The position numbers and the translations under genes were made by a program. Under the pieces are notes generated by a model, which searched no databases, was not told where the DNA came from, and worked only from the letters and a program-made list of their open reading frames with translations. Shown piece after piece: positions 46,436 through 58,299 of a DNA stretch of 64,000 nt. How positions within the stretch are numbered: position 1 is the stretch's first letter; every line of letters starts with the position of its first letter. This DNA comes from Xanthostigma xanthostigma (lineage: Eukaryota; Arthropoda; Insecta; Raphidioptera; Raphidiidae): contig OY754465.1 in NCBI GenBank assembly GCA_963575645.1, positions 55,699,901 to 55,763,900 on the forward strand. Direction: 5' to 3'.

Positions 46436-46741
46436 TTTCCCACAATTAATAAATATTTCTTAATTTTGTTACATATTATATTAATTTTATGTTATTATCA
46501 CTTAAAAAAAAATTATAAGTAAGTAAACTGTTAAAACATTTTTTGGCATATTGACATATATTTATGATAGCATTATGAAAAAAATAACAAAAATATGTAC
46601 TTTTTTTACAAGTTTTTACTGAATATCGTATGAAAAATCTATTTTTACAAAAATAACATAAACATTGTTTAAACAATATAAATCCTTTCATCTCCTCTCC
46701 AAAAGGTTTCTGATTTTTAATAATATAAAAAAGCAAAATCA

Positions 46742-46981
46742 TCAAAATCGAAGCCATTCTTGAGGACTTAGGAATATTACCTGTTTCAGGTAGGTACGCG
46801 ACAAAAAGTCACGAAGATTGCACTTAATATTTTTAAAATTGTCAATATTTTTAATCGATGAAGGCAGTTTATTAAAAAGTTTGGTACTTGAACTATATGC
46901 TATATAAATAACGATGTTCCAACGACTGTTTTCCCGGCTATTTTTTCGTAGATCCTTTCTCGTGTAAAAGTTTAAATACAT
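46742..46981 (-). pseudogene. LINE reverse transcriptase C-terminal fragment
   Basis: The minus-strand product has KLFNKLPSSIKNIDNFKNIK then LRDFLSRTYL, the characteristic C-terminal end of CR1/Jockey/I-type reverse transcriptases. Open for 79 codons; catalytic motifs lie outside the remnant. Confidence 0.6.
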
Positions 46982-47270
46982 TTTTTTATTTTAATCTTCA
47001 ATAATACAAAAAAAACAAACAATAAATAGTACTGTCCCAAAAAAACTGTTTAAATATCACAATATATAAACGACGTGGTGGAGGCGCCGTATCGAATATG
47101 GCGGAAGTATCGGGTCTTTTCTGAAATACGTTGGGTCAGAAAAATTTGGGAATGACCGTGGCTTGTGACGGCATATAATATTTCTCTGTAAATTAGAAAT
47201 TCCTAAAGATTAAACAGCCATCATCAGATAATTTTGTAGATAATTAAATTTCCCACAAAACAATGATCTT

Positions 47271-47404
47271 AGTACTAAAACCGTGAATTCATTATTTTCA
47301 AAGATATGTTCGTTTAAACATTATCATAAAAATAGGATTTCATTTAATTCTTAAATTTAAACGAACATATCTTTGAAAATAACGAATTCACGAATTTAGT
47401 ACTA
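47271..47404. mobile_element. Foldback MITE, copy 2
   Basis: AGTACTAAAACCGTGAATTC with its inverted counterpart; inner arms AAAGATATGTTCGTTTAAA. Same family as 39819-39962. Confidence 0.7.
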
Positions 47405-48424
47405 AATGGAAAATTTAATTCTCTACAAATTGCTGCTATCAAAAAAAATCTACCAGCTATCGATGCTTGAGTAAAAACGCCGTTTTTCCCGTGTTAATTA
47501 AATGGGGCCATTCAAAGACCAAAGATCTAGCGTTAACTAATATAATTGGCTCTCGCATGATGTGAAAAAATCAGTTACCAATGCTATAAGTATTAGAATG
47601 ATAGTTTGATAGTTGTGTCACTGTGGTGTAATGTAACTCAGTCCGCCGCGAGAGTGGAAAGATTCGGGGTTCGTATCACGACGGTGACATTGTTTGTTAA
47701 AAAAAATAAAACTAATTTTTCTATGTTGATAGCGTTGTAACAATGGGTGTTTCTTAACAATTGTAGCAAACTGTAGTTACTCTGTAATATATTATAATAA
47801 TTACTAACTGTAACATAACTCATCTAAATTATTATTATATTATTAAGTTAAAATTTTGGGAGAAAATAAAAAAACACTTTACTGTACACAGGTGCGTCTG
47901 AAATTGAAATTATCTAAGAGCATTGTCAAATCTGATTTACTGTCAAAATGTTCTGGAGCCCAGCATTCTAAGGTAAGATGTTCAATTGGTCATAACTATC
48001 ATAAAAAATATTATATAGCTTTTTTCATTGCTTCTATAGCTGAACAATAAACGAAAAACAAAACTTTTGTTCCACTCCCATTTATTTTTGAACACTGTGA
48101 ACACAAGGAGTAAATGCGACGCGGCAAATTGCTACCGTTTGCATGACGAAATTTATTGAAACAAAAGACCCTCTGTATAACTAAGGTCCACGGCGTTATT
48201 ATCTAGTTCCATGAATATAACGGAGTTTTATGCGAAGTCATTTTCCGCAAAATATCACTTTTGAACTGTCCTTTTTCGTTGGTCATTAACACAAGTTCCT
48301 ACCTTCTGTAAAATAGCTGCCTTTCATGCATCTGTCATATCCGCAAAGTTTCATACCCACAGTATGTTGCAGGAAACCTCGATTCCCAACGATTTTAAAC
48401 TCTGATATCAAATATTTATAGTTT

Positions 48425-48840
48425 GGTTACCGAGCGTAGTCGTGAGAGCACTAGCCTCGCATTCGAGAGGTACCGGGTTCGAATCCCGGCGAAGGTAGAT
48501 GTGGCTGGGACTTTTTCCAGCTGCCTTTCGCCGAGAAACGGTAATTCCTATATCGGACATCTTGTTGACGTATTCCGTGGTTTCCCTCAATAATTCCAGA
48601 TAAATATCGAGATGGTTCCTTAGTCAAAGCCATGGTCGATTACCTGTCAAACTCCTATGCCCGAAATTTGCCTACCTTATCCTAAAGTCCTAAAAATTCC
48701 TTCATGCACCCATTGCTATTAATTAAGTAGAAGTTTAAAAATGTAGAAAATAAAGTGTGATAGATGGAAAATAGTAATGGTGCGTATGGCGTCTGTTATG
48801 ACATAAAGTCGCGAAACTTTTCGAAAAAACAAAACGCTTA
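48425..48840 (+). mobile_element. tRNA-derived SINE, copy 1
   Basis: The head at 48425-48497 has B box GGTTCGAATCC, and the arm GAGAGGTACCGGG resembles tRNA-Ala, with CGC at the anticodon position. The body (ATATCGAGATGGTTCCTTAG, TATGGCGTCTGTTATGACAT) is shared with the inverted copy at 52166-52559. Confidence 0.75.
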
Positions 48841-49427
48841 AAAATTATCACCAAAAGGATCGTTCAGAAAAATCACGAACATTGAGAATTAGGTGTAGAT
48901 TGAACGCAAATTTAACATGATTACAAAAACTCTAGCGCGGTTAATTGTTATAAACATGAAAATCATTTTCTGTCAGTCGGCCATTTTGGGTCGATTTCAT
49001 TGTTATTTCTCTCTAGCACATGTGTACAACTGATTGCGGTACTAAATCCGAAGACTTTAGGAGACCCTAGTTGAGAGTTCCCTCAGAATATTTGCGTCGG
49101 CCAGTAAACGCGTTCTTTTGTTTAACAATGATGCATTGCAACTTTATAATAACATAATACCTAGATTTGTTGTGTTAACTACACACTAATATTCACGTTC
49201 CATAGGTGTTATATCCACTATCTAGTAGCTAATAGGTAGTAGTCAGAGTAGATACTACTACAACACCAGATACTTATGGTTCTGTAACGTTTGCATTATA
49301 TTGCCAAACCGATAATGCTTAAATTTCAATTACATTGCTGTAATTACAAAGTGCAATCAATAATCCCTCAATTAATTTTATGCAAAATGTTGCTGCTTGT
49401 TTTGTTTCTTTATAAACAACTTGCTTT

Positions 49428-50257
49428 TACCCGCGACTTCGTCCGCGTGTCGAATCAATGTGTACAATTGATATAAAATTGATTTAAAAATTCATAAATT
49501 AAAGCAAGATTCTAATTTAAGACGGCCCTATAAACAATGTTTTTTGTTTTGCCATCTTTTGCAAAAACAAAAATTTTGTGAATTTGATACACGTGAGCAA
49601 GCCACATACAGCTGGCAGTGCAAAAAACATGGTTTTTCTCAGCGAATGCCAGCTACCCTAACTGTTTGCCGCTGGTCTTTGTTAATAGGTATTCCGAATG
49701 CAGTTTTTAATGGAAATTGTATTCTTTTAAATTGAAAAGGCGAATCCGTTTGTATAATTTGTATTCGTGGTATAAAAACACTCTCTCCTTTAGATTTGCC
49801 ACTAATAATTATAATAGTCCTAACAATATTTCGACCCAGATGAGAAACTTGTAAACGTGTACCATTACACAATTTGGCCGAATCAAGATTTCGCATTAAA
49901 AGTATTAGAACATCCCACTTTTAACTTTAATTTATTAGAAAGCATTTAACCCTCTTATGGTCAATTTATAAAAAAAAGTAGTTTATGTCCATCCCCAGAG
50001 TTTAGACTATGTTCATATTAAATTTCATCACAATCGGCCCAGAGGTCTGACCGTGAAACCGTAACTTCATACAATACTACAATCCCCACTTATCCCCATA
50101 GGGCTTGAGTTTAAAAAAAAAACAGGCTATGCCCTTCCCCAATCTTCCAACTATCCCCATATTAAATTTCATCGTAATCGGCCCAGAGGTTTGGCCGTGA
50201 AAGCGTAACAGACATACAGACTTACTTACTTTCGCAATTATAATAGGTAATAGGTAT
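49428..50257 (+). mobile_element. RTE-like repeat with CCCGCGACTTCGTCCGCG head, carrying Helitron debris
   Basis: Starts TTTTACCCGCGACTTCGTCC and ends in AATCGGCCCAGAGGTTTGGC + CGTGAAAGCGTAACAGACAT + TTTCGCAATTATAATAGGTA, a 3' region common in insect RTE-type repeats; the ATTTCATC..AATCGGCCCAGAGGT block is present twice (50030, 50168). Helitron helicase remnant lies inside at 49512-49918. Confidence 0.55.
49512..49918 (-). pseudogene. Helitron helicase (PIF1-like) C-terminal pseudogene
   Basis: Minus-strand reading: LRNLD-like LLMRNLDSAKLCNGTRL, then a VFIPRIQII block, PFQFKRIQFPLKTAFGIPIN, then a stop after AGIR, next frame CQLYVACSRVSNSQNF, then a frameshift to FVFAKDGKTKN and a TAG stop at 49514-49512. 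This is the order of the last motifs of Helitron helicases. The TINK.QGQT motif reads PINKDQRQT, so the conserved Gly is lost. Dead copy. Confidence 0.85.
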
Positions 50258-50404
50258 ACAATGTACTATATTGCATACCCGCCTATAAAACAACTGTTTT
50301 TGTTTTACCAAGTACATAGGGGTCGTCATTTAGCACTAGTGCGTAAACTAAAACAAAAAAATGCGATCTCACTAGGATCGATACCAATTTAGCTCGTATC
50401 GAAT

Positions 50405-50545
50405 TCAGGGTCGGTCTGGGACGTAAAAAATGACCGGGAAAATTGTCAAACGCTTCTACGAGACCGTGTAACTAAGAAGAAAAAAATCCGGACCGGACTG
50501 GACCGACCCAAAGAGGACCGGTCCGACAGTCCCGTTATTCTCTGA
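50405..50545 (+). mobile_element. Possible hAT end, GC-rich
   Basis: CAGGGTCGGTCTGGGACGTA followed by multiple GGACCGG motifs (50488-50522). Resembles hAT termini of the CAGGG..GGTCTGG type; other end not found. Confidence 0.35.
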
Positions 50546-51000
50546 GGCCAGAGCGACGCTGATCGAATGGATCGATTGATTTCATTTGCTAAAGACACGT
50601 AACGTGTGATTTTGAATTCTTAAGCGAATGAAACAATTTGAAGAAAAAAAAGCTGGTATTAATTAACGAACGCGTCAGAGCTTATGTGGCGTGCACGTGG
50701 GGGCGGCAGCGGTGGCGGCGATGGTGAGAACGACGGTGTGCGCGCAGAGACGCCTCCGGTGAAGGTTACTGTTGCGTGTTTACACGTTCAGCTTGATCAA
50801 TAAGCAGTTATTAATAGGCTACGAGAAGCTTTTAAAATGTCTAGTCATATATACATAGAGCACATCTACAGGATGGCGATTACATCGCTGGCCAACGCCC
50901 GAGCACGACATAATTTTAGGTTATGTTGTTTCAATATGGCTTCATTATGCATCAAGATGGCGTTCACATTCACTTCGTTATAGCTATAACTAGTCTAGTC

Positions 51001-51306
51001 CAGTGATGTCAAAGATACGGCCCGTGACCAGAACCTATCCAGTGAGGATTCCAATCTATTCTGAAAATAACTATCTCAAAGATGACACCTGACATCAATG
51101 ACAAGGGACCTCAGACGTCTGGATCCTCAAGCTCAAGATAATTTATCCTTTTTAGTACATTTATATGAAAATTGATTTAAACTAAATAAATAAGGATTCT
51201 AATTTAGTAGGTATGTGTTTTAGTTTTTCATTTAGAGTCTGGCCCGCTAACACACCTTAAATCTTATAATTAATGGCCCTTTAGAAAAATCAGTCTGACA
51301 CCCCTG
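51001..51306 (+). mobile_element. hAT MITE, uninterrupted copy of the 37.3-kb family
   Basis: Ends CAGTGATGTCAAAGATACGG and (inverted) CAGGGGTGTCAGACTGATTT. Flanks GTCTAGTC / GTCTACTT (6 of 8). Confidence 0.8.
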
Positions 51307-52165
51307 GTCTACTTGAGAAGTGAGTTTTTAGCTAAAAATAGTACCAAGTCCAAAGAAAAAGAGCATTAGTTTATTCGATTCGGAAAAATATTTCGAAAAA
51401 GACGTTTGTATGATTTTTTCGCCGAAAAAAATTGCATTTGTTATTAACAAAAAACGAAAAAATTTTTGGCAATTACTCAAAAACTATTTAGGCTATTTAC
51501 AAATTCGTACAAGAGAGGTTAGGTTTTACCAAGATGGCGACTTCTGAATTTATCAAGATGGCGCCTAAATTAGAACTTAACTTACACCGCTAATGAATAA
51601 AAAGTTTAATACGCAAAGACTGGTTATTTAGGTCTGACCAATACGGTGTTAATTTTTTTATAGAATAAAATAAAATACATTGTTATACTGTTTCCGAACA
51701 TTTACAACCCTTTATTCTACAAGACACTAAAAAAGCGACAATTAAAACAATAATAAAGTAGCCGAGTAAATTAACACCGTGTATAGACATTTAAACAAGT
51801 AAGGTGTAGATTATCTTTTAATACGAGGTGTAAATACTCAAAGGAAACTTCAGAGGAGCTGTAATAGCGCTTTCACAAATACATTTTTCAACTTGCAACG
51901 AAAAACGAATTAAATAAGTTTTTAGTGTGCTTTATTAAAAGTCAGTTAGTTATTATAATATTGTATATTGTGATTGGAACTACGTACGTATGCAAAATTT
52001 CAGCTCAATCGGAAACAGGGAAGTTGCAAGATTGTAAAAACATTCGCCCGCTGCCATACTGCCTTTGTAGACAGTTGTAGACGAAACGTCAGGTAAGAAA
52101 TACCAATGGACTACGCCCTAGAAGCGCGGAAATCAAAAAGATTTAGAATATAATCAGTTGAAATA

Positions 52166-52559
52166 ATAATGCGTTTAACGCCCGTTTCTCGACTTTACGT
52201 CATAACAGACGCCATTCGCACCATTTTTTCCATCAATCACACTTATCGTTATTTTCTACAGTTTTAAACTTCCACTTGAATTAATAGCAATGGGCGAATT
52301 AAGGAATTTTAGGACATTACGATAAGGTAGCCAAATTTTGAGCTTAGGAGTTCGACAGGTAATCAGCCATGGCCTTGAATTAGGAACCATCTCGATATTT
52401 ATCTGTAATTACTGAGAGAATAAACCATGGAAAACCTCAACAAAATGGCCGGTGCAGGAATTACCGTTTCTCGGCGAGAGGCGGCAGGAAAAAGTCTCAG
52501 CCACATCTGCCCCCGCCGGGATTCGGACCCAGTACCTCGCCACCCCGCTCGGTGAATTA
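52166..52559 (-). mobile_element. tRNA-derived SINE, copy 2, with 9-bp target duplication
   Basis: Inverted relative of 48425-48840. The tRNA head (52503-52553) lacks about 22 bp including the anticodon loop but keeps GGTCCGAATCC. Flanked by GTTGAAATA at 52157-52165 and 52560-52568. Confidence 0.8.
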
Positions 52560-52899
52560 GTTGAAATACGCTCAGCAGTTTATAAGTTCTCGACTTTTTT
52601 CCGTTATGGTAACCAGAATACCCAGCTCGAGCGTAGCGGTGGACCGATATCTGTCCCATAAACCAATATGGCGTCAGCTACTGGGTAACACACACACGTT
52701 CTTGGCTTACATGTGTTTAGTGTCTGTAAAGTTAAACAACCTTTGTAACTATGGCGAAAATAAGTGAAAAGAACTGAAGTATTCCCAGGTAGTGATAACA
52801 GCGCTATCTCGCGTGCGCTAGAAAACGGTCCATCTCGAAACACAACAAGGTCTCCTAGTTACGTCTTTCGTGGATATGGAGGAAACAAAGTCATAGAAT

Positions 52900-53848
52900 C
52901 AGTGCCGGATTAAGACTCCTTGATGCCCTAATCATTTCTTGCCTATGGGCACCCATCTCTAATAGCGATCTAAAAAAATTCTAATATTATCTGTCTGTCC
53001 TGTTAAAAAAAATTTCAAATTGTGAATGTCATTATAAGCTTAAAAATGATAGAAAAAAGTTAAAAAGCATAGAATTTTAGGGAAAAAAATTGAATTTTAC
53101 AATCCATGCTCTCATTGAAAATTTTACTGTCTATAAAATCGGTCCTTAGACATTTTTATACAGTCAATTGAAAAAAAAGTTAAAAAAAATGTAAAAAACA
53201 TTACGTTTTCATTTTCAAAAATAAACTATTATTTTTTTAATTTCTGTACTTCTGAAGGCAGTTTAATATCAGTAGATAACATTTTTGAGAACATGACAAA
53301 AAGAAAAATAAAAAAATTGGTTGTCTGTAAAGTCGGTTTACGGACGATAGTTTTACGTGATAACGTATTCCGCTCGAATATCATATTTAATAATACATAA
53401 CCTAAATTTTAGTAGCTGTCAAACTATATTTTTACCGACTAATAATTTGATCAACCAAAGCAAAATACACATTTTTAAGCAATTATAAAAGACATTTAAA
53501 AGAATGTATATATATTATACATTTTTTAACAAACCGTATAATTTATCTGGCCATCTGTCAGATGTAGCTTTCGCTGGAACAGCCGAAAAAAATGTTGAAC
53601 GCACACTACTCTCTGACGTCACGCGAGAAGAGAGAGACTATCGCTTATATCGCGCTCTCGCTTGCGGAACGTTACTCTTTTTCGTGCGTGCAGCCGGTGT
53701 TTCATCAATTTATAAGACGTTATCACGTCAAAATTGACACGGTCTGGTGAGGTACTACTTTTCATTTCTGAGTTGTGATATTTGGTGCCCCCTGAGACGT
53801 GATGCCCTAAACAGTTGCTTATTTTGTTTATAGGTTAATCCAGCACAG
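52900..53848. mobile_element. hAT element carrying a 'GACGTGATAACGTC' insertion
   Basis: CAGTGCCGGATTAAGACTCC at the left and (inverted) CTGTGCTGGATTAACC at the right; both sides carry GATGCCCTAA blocks. Flanks CATAGAAT / CATGGAAA (6 of 8). Interrupted at 53312-53733. Confidence 0.6.
53312..53733 (-). mobile_element. 'GACGTGATAACGTC' element, copy 5
   Basis: Reverse orientation: AATTGGTTGTCTGTAAAGTC at the left, GACGTTATCACGTCAAAA at the right. Contains the internal GACTATCGCTTAT..CGCTCTCGCTTGC block seen in copy 2. Confidence 0.75.
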
Positions 53849-54178
53849 CATGGAAATAGAAGAATCGATAAGGAACTGTTTACATTTCAATGCATGCGGC
53901 ACAAAGGCGGCGAGCATTTTTCTACTTGGGAATTATTAAACTGCAGATAAGCATCTCTCGTACACTGCCTACCTCGACATTCGCTTTGCACTGTTGTACA
54001 CGAAAGTCAGTTCATAACAACACGCAGTTAAAAACGTCGGTTCTGATAGTGTCATGCACAGATTGTATTATATTAAATGCCAAAACACGGACGAACGCAC
54101 ACGACACGCCCTACAGGCTGTCCAGAAATTTTCGACGTTATCTATTGGGATTTTGCGTGGAGTCTGAGCCATAGAGAT

Positions 54179-54678
54179 TAGTGATGTGCCGGATATCCGT
54201 ATCCGTATCCGCGGATATCAGAGGGAGAAGAAAGATCCGTATCCGTATCCGTTAGTTTACGGGCGGATCTTTTACCTTATTAGTTTTCAATTCATAGATG
54301 AAATTTTATATATATAGGTGATTAGGTAATAATGAAAAACTGTTAATTTCCATTCAGATTATTTTTCATTTTTTAAAATCGTATTTGGCACCTTTATATT
54401 GCAAACATTTATCGTAGTGAGTACCATACAAATAGTACATAACTCAAAGGTACTAAAAAACTATCTTTATAATGAGATATTTCACATCGATCTTTGGAAA
54501 GAGACAATCTGTTATGAGAGTTCACTTTTAAAGAGGTCAATAACTTTTCCCCATAATAGATAGTTTCTTTCCAAAGGTCGATGTGCAATATTTACCGCCG
54601 CGTACTCTAAGAAAGTTAAGATCCGTATTCAGATCCGTATCCGCGGATATACATTTTTAACGATCCGGCATATCACTA
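54179..54678 (-). mobile_element. hAT-type MITE of the GGATACGGAT family, copy 4
   Basis: Reverse orientation, 500 bp. Perfect 8-bp duplication ATAGAGAT (54171-54178, 54679-54686). Confidence 0.9.
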
Positions 54679-54913
54679 ATAGAGATATAACAATAGAGCT
54701 TAAGGGAATCAAAACCTATGGCAGTGATAGCGAACCTATGACCCGCGGGTCAGGCTTTTTATATGATCCACACTTTTATTTGTATAAACTCATTTTTTAT
54801 GTCATAAAAGAGAGAATAGGCAATAATACAAAAAAATACAACCAATTTCGAGTAGAACTCGCGCCAAGTGTTCCGTACTGTTAGTTCATAAAAATTAAAT
54901 TTATCATGTAATA

Positions 54914-54963
54914 CAAATCTTTGATTAACGTCTGAATAGAACTCTTCAAATCAATAAAATTTA
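54914..54963 (+). mobile_element. Hairpin-family insertion H3, short form, 14-bp duplication
   Basis: 50 bp: CAAATCTTTGATTAACGTCT .. CTCTTCAAATCAATAAAATT. Flanked by TTTATCATGTAATA at 54900-54913 and 54964-54977. Lacks the hairpin part present in H1, H2 and H4. Confidence 0.7.
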
Positions 54964-54985
54964 TTTATCATGTAATAAGTCCATA

Positions 54986-55454
54986 TACAGCGTGTCCACG
55001 AAAGTTCTTTACAAATGGATTTTTTTTATTATTAATTATTGGGGGAAATTTTTTTTTTTGTGGAAAAGTTCTGCTTCATCCAAAACCTCTAAAACAGCAA
55101 AGAAAATTTTTGAAGGAGAACTGTTCTTTGTATGAAGAGAGATGGAGGACATGTTGAATTCTGATTTATTATTCTGAATAAATAATTACTTAGAAGTTAT
55201 AGTTATGTTATTATTTTGAATTAAATTTGATTATGTAACTAAGTTTGCGAAAATCTTGATTATCACAGATAATTTTTATTTTTAGTAAAATAAAACGTTT
55301 TGATTTCTCTCGTATAACTTTAGGTCGAAAAAAATTTTCTTTGGTGTTTTAGAGGTTTTGGACGAAGCAGGATTTTTCCACAGAAAAAAATTTTTGCTTC
55401 AATAATTAACAAAAAAAAATTCCATTTGTAAAGAACTTCCATGGACACGCTGTA
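54986..55454. mobile_element. Mariner/Tc1-like MITE, 469 bp
   Basis: Ends TACAGCGTGTCCACGAAAGT and (inverted) TACAGCGTGTCCATGGAAGT, flanked by TA on both sides; complementarity runs over 130 bp (AAACCTCTAAAAC and GTTTTAGAGGTTT). Confidence 0.85.
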
Positions 55455-55668
55455 TAAAATCATAAATTTATGATTTTCGGATTTTTTTCTTTACTTGTGC
55501 TATGTAACCTTCTTTCGCGCCAAACAAGATTCTAGGTTAACGGGAAACATTAAAAGTTTTGATAAGTGAGTCAGTATAAAAAAATTAATCATTAATAATG
55601 CAATTCTAAAAATAAAAAATATATATAAATAAAGTTATTTGCAATTCTAAAAACAAAAAAAAAATTTC

Positions 55669-55741
55669 ATCGGCCAGTAATCGAGTACAGAGCGCCTGCG
55701 TGGCAGACGAGCATTCTACCACTGAACCACCGTCACCCTTA
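55669..55741 (-). pseudogene. tRNA-Gly(GCC)-like sequence
   Basis: The minus strand has CGGTGGTTCAGTGGTAGAAT and CTCGTCTGCCACGCAGGCGC, matching tRNA-Gly(GCC), with GCC at the anticodon. The T loop (TACTCGATTACT) and the acceptor no longer pair. Same position relative to the composite repeat as 25173-25224. Confidence 0.65.
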
Positions 55742-56384
55742 AAGACTTGTTACTTACTGTTTTTACTATTAAAGAATTCGATTTTTGTAATTTTTTCAAG
55801 GCATACCCCTTTAAAAAATGCGTTTTTTGACCAAAACCAGAATCGGTCAGAACTTTTGCAAAATCATCATGCTTACAGAAAAACACGCTGAATCCAATAA
55901 GCACAAACAGACGTCTGTATGTCTTTTAGTTTAGAAGCTATTTGCGTTTATAGTTTTTAGAAAATCATATAAAACGTTCGAATGGCCGTAGTTTCCAAAC
56001 TAAAACAGATACAGTCGTTTGCTTATGCTCATAGAATTCAGCGTAATTTTTTCTGTAAGCATTCGCAATTTCAAAAGTATATTAAAGAATTCGATTTTTT
56101 CCATTTTTTTAACAAAAAGCGATTTTTGACCAAAACCAAAATCTTTCGGAACTTTTGCAAAATCATTATGCTTATAGAAAAAAAAACACACTAAATCCAG
56201 CATGGTCCTAAAACGTCGTGTGTCGTCCAAAAAAGTTTCGAACTAAAAAAAAATAGTATTTAACCATCCCCCAAACTCCCTTTACAAGTAACGCCACTGA
56301 CCTAGCTAGTACTAAAAAAAAATTAACAAAGTTTGACCCACTTTTCAATAAGGTTCGCCATCACTGATCTATAGGGCACTTTCC

Positions 56385-56480
56385 GTTGACATAGAATAAT
56401 GAAATTTGGCAAGAAGCAATGTCTTATAAAGCGCAAGTAAAGGGAAAAAACCGAAAACCGTTAATTTGTAGTTACAACTC
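56385..56480 (+). mobile_element. LINE-like 3' region fragment
   Basis: GAAATTTGGCAAGAAGCAAT and AAGCGCAAGTAAAGGGAAAA form a block frequent in insect non-LTR elements. Confidence 0.4.
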
Positions 56481-57124
56481 AGAAAAAAGTAATGTTTTTA
56501 AACCACAACAACATGCTACGCACGTACACAGTAACAATTCTAATACAAAACTAGCGTCCGCTACCGGTGCGTTTATACAGAGCAATATGAGAACTCTCGC
56601 ATACATCACGGTACCAAAACTAGGCTATCAGATATAGCCACGAGGTACAAAACAGTTCAGTAGTCCATCTGAACTTATTGCAATTACGCGCATAGTTAGC
56701 AAACTGACCGCAACGTTTGTCGTTGTTTGGCGACAAGTTTTCCAACGGCTAAGCGAAAAAATCTTCGAGACTCGATTCCCGTGTTGGACGAACTATTTAC
56801 GTATCTACAAATTTGTAGGGAACCCTCGGTGCGCAAGTACGCGCACTCGGCCGGTTTTTTTGAATTTCGGAAACACAAAATCGTTTCGACGTAATTTGCA
56901 ACATGTTTTATTATCATGAAAATTTTATTATTGAAATTAAATTGCCGTAGTGGTTAATGACGCAGGCAATTAAATGCAAATGAAACTTTGTAAAATTAAC
57001 GACTCGTTTATTCGCATCGTGATATATAGGGCAAATGATTCACTTGTCGACATCAATCAAACAGCCGTAAAGTACAGTATTAATATTTGAACGAATTAGG
57101 GTGCGAATTTGTCGGCACAAAAAA

Positions 57125-57420
57125 AAACGAACGATGATTAATAGTACAGGTAATAGAGAATTTTTTTCTGCATTATCCTACAACTTTTTTTCGTTTTCTT
57201 AAATAGGTTCAGTATCACGTACTGACCCTAAATGCACAAAATCCTTACAAATTAGGCGGACGGAAGTGCCGCCATTTTGACAAAAACCGTTTCAGCCTAT
57301 ATCTCCCTAACCGTACACTTGAGGCCCAAAAAGGTAATACCTTTATTGTAGATAAATAAATTTACTATCTTTTTTGTTCAATAATTTTTTTTGTATCACT
57401 TACCGTTTACGATTTATTCA
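57125..57420 (+). repeat. Unclassified dispersed-repeat fragment
   Basis: GTGCCGCCATTTTGACAAAA followed by CAGCCTATATCTCCCTAACC has the character of a 3' UTR of a dispersed element. No ends found. Confidence 0.35.
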
Positions 57421-58299
57421 ACTATTACGATTTGTTTATTGACTTTTGAACCCATATCTCTTCTAATAATTGTTTAAACAATAAAATGCTAATGACAAGT
57501 TTTAAATCTACAAATTTTCTACAACTTTTACTTTAAACTTTTTTTTTCTAAAATTAATATTTTTCTTAGTTCTATTTAAAGAAGTGATAACCATAGGATA
57601 ATATTTCACTACTTTTATAGAAAAACTTTTTTTTGGCAATCAACGATTTATGACAAGTAGGACTAACCAGTTTACTTAAAAGTCGTTTTAGGTACGTACT
57701 TCCCAAAAGCTCACCGAATTTGGTTGTTTTGTAATCGTTCAAATAAATTTAGATGCGCGCTGTATGTAAATATTATTTTTGCCTCGAGTCAGCGATTGAA
57801 AATAAAACATGTTAGACTTCTGACAGCACTTTATAAAAAAAGTGTATTTTTTCTACCTCTTCCATAATGGTTTTAATACGGCCATTTTGTAATTGATGTT
57901 TTTGATAAAAACAAAAGTTGTTTTGATAACGAAGATAAAAATCAGCAGCGAAACAAACGCCGCTTTTATCGTCAATGCATGCAAATTTTAAACATCATTT
58001 GGATTTAACTAAAAAGGGGGAACCGGGATTTGTAGAGCGCTGTGTTGGCATTAAACTGACGTTTTGTTATAAAATTAATTAATTTACAACGCAATACAAA
58101 CACACATTGTGACTAAACTGCAAAGCAGTATGTGAAAATAATTTTAAATAAACATTTTTTGAAAGAAGTTTCTTTTCACGCACGGAAATATTAATATTAG
58201 GGGAGAATGGGGAAGTCCCGATCACCTAAAGGAATTTCTCGCTAGAATAAAATCTAATTACCTGAAATTAAAACTGTGTACCTGCGAGAATTAATTGAA

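Larger units (their letters stand above)
54722..56366. mobile_element. Composite hAT element with nested insertions
   Basis: Left CAGTGATAGCGAACCTATGA, right (inverted) CAGTGATGGCGAACCTTATT. Flanks ACCTATGG / ATCTATAG (6 of 8). Contains hairpin insertion H3, a mariner-like MITE and, in its right half, the inverted copy of the 24460-25224 repeat. Confidence 0.65.
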
